Source of the DNA: Prunella strophiata
Lineage: Eukaryota > Chordata > Aves > Passeriformes > Prunellidae
Assembly (NCBI GenBank): GCA_036583965.1
Contig: JAZBQD010000031.1
Location: 496,001 to 560,000, forward strand
Direction: 5' to 3'
DNA length: 64,000 nucleotides
A program made the translations under genes and the position numbers. Every line of letters begins with the position of its first letter. Position 1 is the first letter of the stretch. The notes under the pieces were generated by a model. The model searched no databases. It was not told the DNA's origin and worked only from the letters and a program-made list of their open reading frames with translations. Below are positions 55,086 through 64,000 of the stretch, in pieces.

Positions 55086-55659
55086 TGCCATGGTTTGACG
55101 CCAGCCCAAAACCAAGTACCCACGAAGAAAACTATTCACTCATGCTCTTCTGCGGTAGTTGAGCAGAGGAGGGGGAAATATGGAGGCCAGTAAACTGGCT
55201 GAGGAGAAGCTTTCCACACTTCCCTGGTGGGACAACCCTTAAGCAACAACCTCCCTAGTCATGATGAGGACAAATAGCTTCCCCCAGAATGCATTGTTGC
55301 TGTATGTTGATTCTATTTATCCCATTGGCCCTTCCCCTTTGTTCCACCCCTGTGCCCGCATCTCCTTCATTCTCATGTTCTGCACGCCCCTCCCTTGTTA
55401 TCCTTATATAAATCCCTGCTCTCTCTGCCTGGAGAGTTCTTTGTGTCTGGACCCCTTCACAGTAGGAGCTCCATAAAGTCCCTCCGTAGAACCCCATATG
55501 AAGACTCTGTCCCTTTCTTCTGTGTCGCTCATGGCTGAAATCACCCAAGAGCTGAAATCACTCAGTGAGAGTGAGATGTGCCTGTGCACCCAGAACATCT
55601 TTTTAAACACGCTTTTCTGGGAAGGTCGTGGCACTCTACCATTTCTGCCTGCCATGACA
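55086..55659 (+). repeat. LTR of the second ERV, right arm
   Basis: A 574-bp LTR runs from TGCCATGGTTTGACGCC to GCCATGACA, with a TATATAAA box at 55405-55412. It is followed two bases later by the primer-binding site. Confidence 0.87.
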
Positions 55660-55661
55660 AG

Positions 55662-55679
55662 TGGCGCCCGAACAGGGAC
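55662..55679 (+). other. Primer-binding site, tRNA-Lys3 type
   Basis: TGGCGCCCGAACAGGGAC is complementary to the 3' end of tRNA-Lys3. The left-arm counterpart is disrupted by three extra bases. Confidence 0.92.
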
Positions 55680-55904
55680 CCTGTTTAGAGGGTCCCTGGA
55701 GAAGCACCTCCATCAGCCTTGTGCTGCTGGACACCAGCTGCTTCGGGACAGCCACTTCCTTGAGGAGAACCACTCGTGTTCTAGTGAGTGTTATCTGAAG
55801 GGCAACCGAGACCCTCCAAAGAATCCAAAAAAAAACCCCGAAAGTTGGTCGACGAGCAACCACCCACCCAGCAGGTTCACTTTGACCCAAAGAAAGACAG
55901 TGAG

Positions 55905-55910
<6 letters not shown>

Positions 55911-55951
<41 letters not shown>
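55911..55951. repeat. (TA)n microsatellite in the second ERV's leader
   Basis: About 20 TA units, uninterrupted here and interrupted in the left arm. Confidence 0.93.
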
Positions 55952-55953
<2 letters not shown>

Positions 55954-56016
55954 GGTCACCTTTTTCACTTTTTCTTTTTCCCCTTTTACTGCTGGGTGTG
56001 GGAGAGAAGCCTGAGG

Positions 56017-56407
56017 ATGGGAAACCAACTTACCCGTCCTAAACTTAGCCTTCCTCAAAGGGACGTTTATCTCCAAGTTGTGGGTGCCCTTGTAGCAGGG
56101 AAATTTAAGTTTTTTAAGGGGAATCCTAAGAGATTGATATCCTTAACCATGACTGTCTTCTTTCTACTTTGTTTGGGGATGTTTTACTCTTTGCTTCACA
56201 TTATTGTTAAGTCAGTTGATAAAAATGGGGAATGATTCAGGGAGTGATTTGGGAAAAGTTGCAGGTCTCCAGTTCAAAATCCCTTCCCCTTCATCCTCTT
56301 CCCAAGCCCCTAAACCCCCTTTCCCTCTAGAGGGGCAATCAGCTGGAGGGTGTTGCTACTCTGCTCAGGGTTCCTACTTATGGAGATTTTTGTTGACTCC
56401 TGGCTAG
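56017..56407 (+). pseudogene. Second ERV gag, N-terminal part only
   Basis: A frame beginning MGNQLTRPKLSLPQRDVYLQ at 56017 has the Met-Gly start of a myristoylated matrix protein and a following helical segment. It stops at 56233. A second frame (MGNDSGSDLGKV, then SSSSQAPKPPFPLEG) continues with Pro/Ser-rich sequence to 56407. A one-base shift probably separates them. The rest of gag and all of pol are missing; other LTR-like sequence follows. It is a remnant. Confidence 0.7.
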
Positions 56408-57010
56408 CTGAGAAAGGACACGTAGACAGAATACCAATGATTAGACAATAGTTAAACAAGCATTAAGATGTAGCAGGAGGCAGCAATTAGTCAAGGCTGA
56501 GAAACCACAAGGCATCCGAAGACTGTGCCAATACGGGGCTTGTCTGACATCTGCCATAAGCCAATAAGGAGCTTAGCTTTTGCAATATATATGAGCCTTA
56601 TTAACAAGTGTATAAAAGCATGTTGCTATAGAAGAATAAACAAGGCTTGTTGCTCATCTGGGGACTCGTCTCCCGTCGATCTCCCAAAGCTACTGTCTTC
56701 CTGATGCTCCCCCATCCCCTCTCTCCCCTAGCCAGGACGACACTGGCCATGTCACCTTGGACTTTCCCCTCAACCTTGTCCCTATGCCTATGTACCCTGT
56801 TCCATCTCCCCATGCTGCTGTTATCCCACAAAACGGTGCCGGCAACATGCCCAGCCTCACCATCTTGTCTCCTTCTCTTCCAAGTTTTCCTGCCCTCATG
56901 TCTCAAAATGGCCACTTTCCTGCCTCTCCTCTGCCTTTTCCTCTGCCCTCCATCACACTCAGCTCCTCCCTTCCCCCTGCATCGATGGTGTAACCATGTC
57001 AAAACCCTCC
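56408..57010 (+). repeat. LTR-like segment plus Pro-rich frame, possible third ERV
   Basis: It contains TATAAAAG near 56611, AATAAA at 56635, and 'tggggactcgtctcccgtcg' about 20 nt later, which weakly resembles a tRNA-Pro-type primer-binding site. A Pro/Ser-rich open frame follows (56757-56993). The ends are not defined. Confidence 0.4.
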
Positions 57011-57329
57011 TGTGGTGGTTTCAGTTCAAAACCGGGCAGAAACACTAATTTAGTGGTTTTGGTTAGCCAATTTCAGATTTCCACAATTTTGAGATTTCCT
57101 AACTAATACGCTGATGAGTGTGGTGAGCTTCCGTGCTGGTTAATCACCAGTGCACTCATTTCCTGCTGTGAGACAGGATTAGGAGAAAGGCAAAGTAGGC
57201 TCAAAACTTTAAAAGGGTATAAAGAAAATTGTATTAAAAGTAACTAAAAGCAAAAAAATAAAAGTAGTAAGAATCAAAACAAACCCTTCAGAACACTTCT
57301 CCCCCCTCACAACCTTTTCTTTTCCACTG
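57011..57329 (+). repeat. Partial LTR cut by the ERVL-like provirus, right arm
   Basis: It begins TGTGGTGGTTTCAGTTC, an LTR-like start, and stops at the provirus 3' LTR. It matches 32065-32390 of the left arm. Confidence 0.5.
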
Positions 57330-57856
57330 TGTGCTAGTTTGAAAGTAAAAACTAGTGAGACACTCTAAGTCACAAATACAATTTAATAAAAAACTAAAAT
57401 AAAATACATGCAAAGGAAAGAAAACAAAACAAACAAACAAAAAATAAAAACCTGACAGAGTCAGAATACGACCTGATATCCCTCCTAGTTGGAGTGATGG
57501 TAGCAGTCCCAGTGAAATGGTCTCACCGAAGCAGTGATGCTGGCAGCCAGCAGTCCGTGTCCTCTGGAAGCCAGTGAACAGGGCTGCCTCTTCGGTCTCA
57601 AAACCCAGACTTTATCCCTGTGAAAATGCCTGGCCCTCCCTCTTGGGCAGAGCATCTCACAATGGACCATTGTGGCTTCTATGGGTCATGTGATAAGGCC
57701 TTGATGGGCCATTAACAGAGCCATTAACAGGAGACAATCCCGCGGTAGGAGGTAAGAGATAAGGAGAACACTGCCCCCTCCTAGTTTTAACAGTACAAGG
57801 AGATGGTGATAGAATACATACTCTTTGGGTACATTTTAACATGGTAACCCAGGACA
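57330..57856 (-). repeat. 3' LTR, right copy
   Basis: It starts TGTCCTGGGTTACCAT at 57856 and ends CTAGCACA at 57330, on the minus strand. Confidence 0.88.
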
Positions 57857-57958
57857 AAATCTACCCCTTATTCTATTACCATCTACATCATCCCCAAACC
57901 AGTACCCTATTAGATATATATATATATATACATGTATATACAGAATGAGACCTTACAC

Positions 57959-58168
57959 TCAGTGGTCGCCTAAGATTAAGTCCCCTTGGGGTACACAACG
58001 GATTTCTCCATCTTTCTGCATTACCCACCAAGTGTAACCAGGTCCTTGAGCAAAAACAATCCCACGGATGGGTTTGCCTTTGCCCACGGTGGGATTAATC
58101 CAAACAGTCTTTCCTAAAATACCTTTCATGTGTACTACAGGAACTTTATCTCCATCCACTGTGTGCAA
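57959..58168 (-). pseudogene. ERV integrase C-terminal part, right copy
   Basis: A 69-codon open frame rich in Gly, Val and Trp (for example GYTWWVMQKDGEIRCVPQGD) suits the beta-strand C-terminal domain of integrase. It ends about 100 nt before the 3' LTR. It is separated from the core frame by a shift. Confidence 0.6.
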
Positions 58169-58192
58169 CGGTTCAGAGTGGGCAGGACCAGC

Positions 58193-58942
58193 TCAATTGA
58201 TGGATCCTCGGGTGTTGACCATCCAGGTGGCTTTTGCTAAATTTATTTCCCAGTTCTTGAAGGTCCCTCCACCAAGTGCCTTCAGGGTAGTCTTAAGGAG
58301 TCCGTTGCACCGTTCAACCTTCCCAGCAGCTGGTGCATGATAAGGGATGTGATATATCCATTCAATGCCGTGTTCTCGGGCCCAGGTGTTTATGAGCCCA
58401 TTCTTGAAATGAGTTCCGTTGTCTGATTCAATTCTCTCAGGGGTGCCGTGTCTCCACAGGACTTGCTTTTCTAGGCCCAAGATGGTGTTCCGGGCAGTAG
58501 CATAAGGCACAGGGTACATTTCCAGCCATCCTGTAGTTGCTTCCACCATGGTCAGAACGTAGCGCTTGCCTTGGCGGGTTTGGGGAAGGGTGATGTAGTC
58601 AATTTGCCAGGCTTTCCCGTACCTGTACTTTAACCATCGTCCACCGTACCACAGAGGCTTCACCCGTTTGGCCTGTTTGATTGCAGCACAGGTCTCGCAG
58701 TTGTGGATGACTTGTGTGATGTTGTCCATAGTAAGGTCCACCCCTCGGTCATGGGCCCATTGGTATGTTGCATCTCTCCCCTGATGACCAGAGGCATCGT
58801 GGGCCCAATGAGCTAGGAATGATTCTCCTTTGTGCTTCCAGTCTGGATTCACCTGAGATACTTTCACCTTGGCAGCTCGGTCCACTTGCTCATTGTTGTG
58901 ATGTTCTTCATTAGCCCGACTCTTTGGTATGTGCGCATCCAC
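58193..58942 (-). CDS. ERV integrase, open frame in the right copy (249 aa)
   Basis: The longest uninterrupted pol domain in the window. It holds a zinc-binding part (HWAHDASGHQ ... CETC) and the RNase-H-fold core with the catalytic triad: Asp in WQIDYITLP, Asp in ESDNGTHF and Glu in GKVERCNG. The segment lacks its own natural start, since in a retrovirus it would be released from a polyprotein. All three catalytic residues are present, but the provirus as a whole is broken. Confidence 0.85.
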   Translation of the reverse strand: MDAHIPKSRANEEHHNNEQVDRAAKVKVSQVNPDWKHKGESFLAHWAHDASGHQGRDATYQWAHDRGVDLTMDNITQVIHNCETCAAIKQAKRVKPLWYGGRWLKYRYGKAWQIDYITLPQTRQGKRYVLTMVEATTGWLEMYPVPYATARNTILGLEKQVLWRHGTPERIESDNGTHFKNGLINTWAREHGIEWIYHIPYHAPAAGKVERCNGLLKTTLKALGGGTFKNWEINLAKATWMVNTRGSIN

Positions 58943-59209
58943 GTGTCGAACCTTTACGGTCAGCCTCTTTCTTCGGGTGGCGATGTCCTGCCAAATCTCA
59001 GCAGCCCAGATGGGTTTCCCTCTGCGCTGCTAGTTGGCCTTTTTCCAGCAATCCAGCCATCCCCACAGAGCATTAGCCACCATCCATGAGTCGGTGTAGA
59101 GATAGAGCCTCGGCCACTTCTCTCGTTCGGCAATGTCTAAAGCCAGCAGGACGGCTTTAAGCTCTGCGACCTGACTGGATCCACCTTGTCCTTCGGTAGC
59201 TTGGGCAAC

Positions 59210-60007
59210 TCATCGTGTGGGGCTCCATACTGCAGCTTTCCATTTCCGGTTAGTGCCTACAATTCGGCAGGAACCATCAGTGAAGAGGGCATATTGTCTT
59301 TCAGTCTCTGGTAGCTCATTATATGGTGGGGCTTCCTCAGCATGTGTCACTTGCTCCTCTTCTTCTTCAGAGGACAATCCAAAAGTCTCACCCTCAGGCC
59401 AGTTCGTTATAATTTCCAGAATCCCAGGGTGATTTGGATTTCCAATACGGGCATGCTGAGTAATGAGGGCAATCCACTTGCTCCATGTGGTGTCGGTGGC
59501 ATGATGTGTGGAGGGGACCTTTCCCTTGAACATCCATCCCAGTACTGGTAGTCGGGGTGCCAGAAGCAGCTGCATTTCGGTGCCAACTACTTCTGAGGCT
59601 GCTTGAACTCCTTCATAGGCAGCCAGGATTTCTTTCTCTGTGGGAGTGTAGTTGGCCTCAGATCTTTTGTAGCTTTGGCTCCAGAATCCCAGTGGTTGAC
59701 CTCAGGTCTCACCAGGCACCTTCTGCCAAAGGCTCCAGGACAGACCATGATTCCCAGCTGCAGAGTAGAGCACATTCTTCACCTCTGGTCCTGTCCTGAC
59801 TGGGCCAAGGGCTACCACATGAGCGATCTCCTGCTTAATCTGGGTGAAGGCTTGCTGTTGTTCAGGGCCCCAGTGGAAATCATTCTTCTTGCGGGTGACC
59901 AGGTAGAGAGGGCTCACAATCTGGCTGTACTTGGGAATGTGCATCCTCCAAAAGCCTATGGCGCCTAGGAAAGCTTGTGTCTCTTTCTTGCTGGTAGGAG
60001 GAGACAT
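59210..60007 (-). pseudogene. ERV RT connection and RNase H, right copy
   Basis: Two frames: 59702-60007 (SKKETQAFLGAIGFWRMHIP, then VTRKKNDFHWGPEQQQAF) and 59210-59575 (ending YALFTDGSCRIVG, the first RNase H active-site Asp). Shifts near 59700 and 59210 separate them from their neighbours. Confidence 0.8.
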
Positions 60008-60109
60008 CGCAGTGATCTTATTGATGACCTCAGTGGGAATCTGACGCCGCCCATCTTGCCACTTGACTCCTAGAAACTGAATTTCTTGAGCTGGTCCCTT
60101 AACCTTACT

Positions 60110-60637
60110 TCACTTGATGGCAAAACCAGCTTTCAGGAGAATCTGGATAACTCTCTCTCCTTTCTTAAAGACTTCTCCTGCTGTGCTCCCCCATACAATG
60201 ATATCATCAATATACTGCAGATGTTCGGGGGCCTCGCCGTTTTCCAGTGCGGTCTGGATCAGTCCATGGCAGATGGTGGGACTGTGCTTCCACCCCTGGG
60301 GCAGTCGGTTCCAGGTGTACTGCACGCCCCTCCAGGTGGAGGCAAACTGGGGCCTGCACTCTGCTGCCAAAGGAATGGAGAAGAAGGCGTTGGCAATATT
60401 GATGGTCGCGTACCACTTCGCTGCCTTGGATTCCAGCTCATATTGAAGCTCCAACATGTCTGGGATGGCAGCACTCAGTGGTGGTGTGACCTCATTCAGG
60501 CCGCGGTAATCCACTGTCAGTCTCCATTCTCCGTCAGACTTACGCACTGGCCATATAGGGCTGTTGAAAGGTGAGTGAGTCTTGCTGACCACTCCTTGGC
60601 TCTCCAGTTTCCGAATCATCTCGTGAATGGGAATCAC
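60110..60637 (-). pseudogene. ERV reverse transcriptase, right copy
   Basis: A 175-codon frame with VDYRGLNEVTPP, the finger and palm segments, LPQGWKHSPTICHG and the catalytic YIDDIIVWG. Stops and shifts border it on both sides. Confidence 0.85.
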
Positions 60638-60758
60638 AGAGTCTCTGTGGTACGGTATTGCCGACGGTGTACTGTTGCTGTGGCGATTGGTACCTGTTGG
60701 TCCTCAACTTTCAGCAGTCCCACAGCAGAGGGTTCGTCTGAGAGACCAGGCAAGGTAT

Positions 60759-61094
60759 TCAGTTTCCTGATGTCTTCTGTCTCTTATGGCAGCTATCCCA
60801 AAAGCCCAACGATACTCTTTTGGGTCTTTGAAATATCCATTTCGGAGGGTAGTCTATGCCGAGAATGCATGGGGCCTCTGGGCCAGTCACGATGGGGTGT
60901 TTCTGCCATCCTTTCCCAGTTAAACTCACTTCAGCTTCCAGCACAGTCAGCTCCTGGGTTCCTCCTGTTACTCCAGAAAAAGAAATGGACTTTTCTCCTA
61001 CATACCTTGATGGTATCAGGGTACATTGAGCACCGGTGTCAACTAAAGCCTTATATTCTTGTGGGTCAGATGTGCCAGGCCATCGGATCCACAC
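60759..61094 (-). pseudogene. ERV protease, right copy
   Basis: Aspartic protease with ALVDTGAQCTLIP and the GVTGGTQ segment. Compared with the left copy, the frame differs by one-base changes around DPQE and at the end near 60830. Confidence 0.85.
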
Positions 61095-61148
61095 AGTCCA
61101 GTAGATCCGATTGTCCCTTTCCTCTACCTGGCTAGAGGCAGGGCCCCT

Positions 61149-62110
61149 CTATTCCTGCTTGTCATACACATTGCTTTCCTTCTGTGAATAGGTTCCTGAG
61201 GTCCCTTCAAGAGGATCAGTCATATCATCATTCCTGGGCTCTCTGTAGTTCTGTGCACAGGAGACTGGAGCAGTGTTGACTCTAGAAGAGTTTCTCGTGC
61301 TAGATGTCCCTCTTTTCAGTTCACGTCCCCGGCTTGCTAAGGCTGAGGTGGGTTTTCCATCCCACTTCCTCATATCTTCTCCATGCTCCTGAAGGAAGAA
61401 CCAGAGGTTACCTTGTGGGGAGTATCCTCTCTCCCTGGCTGGGGGGTGCCGGCTCCTAATGGCAGAGACTCTTGTTGGTTCTGGTGAGATATGGTGGATT
61501 CCTTCCTTGAGTTCCTTCTTAGTCTCTGATGGTCCTCAATCAGGTTCCGGACTTGCTCAGCCAGGCTTGTTTCCACGGCTAAGACATAGGTACGGAATGG
61601 GGCAGTATATAGTGTCCTCATAAATCTATTAGTTATTGGCCAAGATGCCCACTCTGTCCTCACGCCTTCCCTCATTGCAAGCCGTTGCCAGGGTAGCGGG
61701 AGTAACATCTCTGGTCCGAGCCGTGCGAATCTCAACCACATTTGTGATGTGCAGTGGACACGATCTGGGCTCTTGGGAAAACTCTCGTCTTCTGAGAAAA
61801 TAATCTCTAACACAGCCAATTCCCTCAGGCATTGATACCTTGTTCCATGGTGCTCCATCTTCTTTGGTGCACTTGGAGATCCTCTTTGCCACAGGTATCT
61901 CTCCTTCACACTTGTCAGCAGTCGCTGCCAGAGGCTGAGAGTTTCTTGGGTTTTCCCAATCCCCTGGTCAATGACCACCTCCCGGGACAGCGATCCCAGT
62001 TGCCTGGCCTCGGTTCCATCCAGAATGGTTGTATTGGCTGCAGCGTCCCAGAGGCGGAGCAGCCAGGTCAGGATGGACTCGTTTGCCTGGCGGGTGAATT
62101 CCCGTCCCAT
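61149..62110 (-). pseudogene. ERV gag, capsid-like region, right copy
   Basis: The frame 61370-62110 begins MGREFTRQANESILTWLLRL, continues through the helical region shared with the left copy, and is followed by 61149-61373 in a second frame. The start at 62110 may be internal, because upstream sequence matches the membrane-segment frame of the left copy. Confidence 0.7.
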
Positions 62111-62159
62111 GTCACGATCTCACCTAGGGACATAGAGCGGGTGATGATTTCTGGCTCTG

Positions 62160-62965
62160 TCTCTTCTAACTGGGTGGTAAGGTCCTGGCTGCATCCTCGT
62201 CAGTCACTATGCGGGCTGATTTGCTCTTTTGTATTTCTTCTTCTGAACGATCAAACTGCCTACTGGTTATGTTTGTTCTGGGTTCAGTGAGGTCCTGTTT
62301 TGGAGATGCTGATGGTATCTTTGTTTCTTTCTCCCCGTGGCACTCTGCCTGGACCAGATACTGGTGCTTTGCTTTCTGTTCCTTTCTCTTTGTGACAGTC
62401 TTCAATAGACCCCCGGAACGCTGTTGCTTTGTCTTTTTGTCCTTTTCTCCCTGGTGGACATTCTATGCAGACGTTGTTTTCTTTTTTTGCCTCTCCTCGA
62501 GAAAACGCTGCATCATTCCATGTAGTTTTTGGTTTTCTCAACATTTTGTAGACTGTGCAGATAAAACAAAGGCAGAACCAACAAAAGCCCTATGCGTCCC
62601 TGGCATTTAGAGGGAACTTAAATACCTTCAAGTACTATAGTGTCAGGCGGAAAAGCTGGAAGAAATCTCTTTTAACACCTCCACCCAGGGGCTGGGTGCG
62701 ATGTAGAGGCCCCAGATGTAGCAGCCTAGAACTATGACAGGTAAACGATGGAGTAATAGATTTCCAAAAAGACATTCAGTGCCTCAGCGGTTAGTATGTG
62801 ATAGCTAATAAACCCATAAGCAATTTTATTACCATCGCCTGGTCTACTCAGGAGCATACCGCGGCAGATAGTTTGGGTTTCCATGGCCGTAAGAATGAAG
62901 TTAAGTATAAAACCCATGTAAGCATGCTGAGGCATCATGCTGATTATTTGGTTCTTATAATACAA
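62160..62965 (-). pseudogene. ERV gag N-terminal region, right copy, broken
   Basis: The counterpart of 26395-27291. The frame is intact for 77 codons (MYYKNQIISMMPQHAYMGFI ...) and then splits into several frames (62284-62544, 62166-62405) that keep the basic repeat region. Confidence 0.65.
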
Positions 62966-62998
62966 AATTGTAATTCTGACGTTTTCAGTACCTTCAGT

Positions 62999-63016
62999 GC
63001 CCCACGTTGGGCGCCA
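62999..63016 (-). other. Primer-binding site, right copy
   Basis: The reverse complement reads TGGCGCCCAACGTGGGGC, identical to the left copy (tRNA-Lys1,2 type). Confidence 0.93.
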
Positions 63017-63021
63017 AAAAT

Positions 63022-63536
63022 TGACTGGTTTTGAAATTAAAAACTAGTAGTGCGACACCTAAGTCAGAATAAATAATAGAGAAAAACTAAAATAAATACA
63101 AATACAGCAAAGGAAAGAAAGAGGGGAAAAAAAAAAAAACAAACAGAGTCAAGTGCACCGGATTATCTTTCCCTCCTAGTTGGAGTGATGATTAGCAGTC
63201 CCAAATGAAATGGTTTCCCACCCAAGCAGTGAGCTGGCAGCAGGCAGTTCCTGTGTCCTCTGAGGCCGGAGAACAGACTGACTCTTCAGTCTCCAAAACC
63301 AAGCTTTATCCCATGAAACTGCTGGCCCTCCCCATGTGCAGCGCACCTCACAAATGGGGACTATTGTAACTCATATGAAATTATGTGATAAGGCCTTGAT
63401 GGCCATTAACAGAGCCATTAACATGAGACAATCCCGGCAGCAGGAGGTAAGAGATAAGGAGAACACTGCCTCCTCACAGTTTAAACAGACAAGGAGGTGT
63501 AATAAAATTAAATCCTGACATTGAAACCCAGGGACA
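63022..63536 (-). repeat. 5' LTR, right copy
   Basis: It starts TGTCCCTGGGTTTC at 63536 and ends just before the primer-binding site. It differs from the left 5' LTR by small indels and substitutions. Confidence 0.88.
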
Positions 63537-63547
63537 CTCCGCCTAAT

Positions 63548-63625
63548 TTCCCCATCCCCATCCCCATCCCCATCCCCATTCCCCATCCCCATCCCCATCC
63601 CCATCCCCATCCCCATCCCCATCCA
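63548..63625. repeat. (CCCCAT)n microsatellite, right arm
   Basis: About 13 hexamers, with one shortened unit, in the reverse orientation to the left-arm array and at the same place relative to the 5' LTR. Confidence 0.95.
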
Positions 63626-64000
63626 ATCACCCTACCTTCTCCCTCCAGGCCCCACAGCTCCTGTCCTCAGTCCAGCACAGCCCACACAGCTCTGGCCCTT
63701 TTGGAGAAGCTGCTCCCCTTTTATGGGGGCAGTGATTGAAACACTAATGCTTTCCCTAAATCGTGTGTTTTCCTGCAGCAGTGTGGAAGTGAAGCTGCCT
63801 GGTTTGGGGTTTGAAAGGGTGTTTTGGTGAGAGGTGGACTTGGAGGTCTTTTCTAACACGGTGTGTAGCTTTAGAGAAGAACAAATAAGGAAGACAAAGG
63901 ATTAAATGTTGTTGTTCAATGTGTAGCATTGGACATGTCTTGCCATTCTTCATGCAGCAATGGTCATTTGGGGGATACTTTCTCCAATCAAGTGCTGACA

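Larger units (their letters stand above)
57330..63536 (-). mobile_element. ERVL-like provirus, inverted right copy, env-less
   Basis: The second copy of the provirus at 25831-32064, on the minus strand. It has a 5' LTR (63022-63536), primer-binding site (62999-63016), gag region (about 61149-62965), protease (60759-61094), RT (60110-60637), connection (59702-60007), RNase H (59210-59575), integrase (58193-58942), integrase tail (57959-58168) and 3' LTR (57330-57856). Its pol is less broken than that of the left copy. No env lies between the integrase tail and the LTR. Flanking bases do not form a target duplication. Confidence 0.9.
54395..64000. repeat. Right arm of the large inverted duplication
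   Basis: This is the reverse complement of 25366-35018 with the same internal order. It is cut by the end of the window, where 'attggagaaagtatccccca' (minus strand) still matches the left arm. Many differences from the left arm are single bases gained or lost in homopolymers. Confidence 0.93.

Overview
This window is vertebrate nuclear DNA, most probably from a songbird. The signs are many 3' ends of CR1 retrotransposons, long G/C-skewed minisatellites, env-less and other endogenous retroviruses (ERVs), and split genes with ordinary GT-AG introns. There are no operons, CRISPR arrays or tRNA genes. Two runs of exactly 500 N (17953-18452 and 35266-35765) look like scaffolding gaps, so the window is best read as three contigs joined in assumed order and orientation.

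Contig 1 (1-17952) carries the head-to-head HADHA/HADHB pair, which encodes the mitochondrial trifunctional protein. HADHA exon 1 is on the minus strand (4887-4974). HADHB runs on the plus strand from a CpG-rich shared promoter, with recognisable coding exons at 8193-8259, 8609-8650, 13419-13463, 14356-14455, 15637-15724 and 17156-17343. Three minisatellites (29-, 34/35- and 30/31-bp units; about 1.6, 2.1 and 3.7 kb) fill the introns around the promoter. One HADHB coding exon, expected between 8650 and 13419, cannot be found, and the 3' half of the gene is absent at the contig end.

Contig 2 (18453-35265) holds a solo LTR with a 5-bp target duplication, a small gene with a SAM domain and CpG-island promoter (about 20230-23513), a decayed class I ERV whose pol end runs in frame into an env TM remnant (about 23640-25300), and then a compound ERV block.

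Contig 3 (35766-64000) holds two further LTRs of the solo-LTR family and a roughly 7-kb minus-strand pseudogene of a very large interferon-inducible GTPase (VLIG/GVIN type, about 39530-46690). Repeat-rich DNA without recognisable genes follows, and then a second, inverted copy of the compound ERV block.

The block (left arm about 25366-35018, right arm about 54395-64000, the latter cut by the window end) consists of an env-less ERVL-like provirus with a tRNA-Lys1,2-type primer-binding site. Its two LTRs, gag and protease-RT-RNase H-integrase are present but broken. Next to it, in the opposite orientation, are fragments of a second ERV with a tRNA-Lys3-type primer-binding site. Many differences between the arms are one-base homopolymer indels, so some frame breaks may be consensus errors. 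The most interesting leads are the inverted duplication around the GTPase pseudogene, the gag with a membrane-spanning N-terminal region, and the HADHB copy that is broken by both a minisatellite and a gap.
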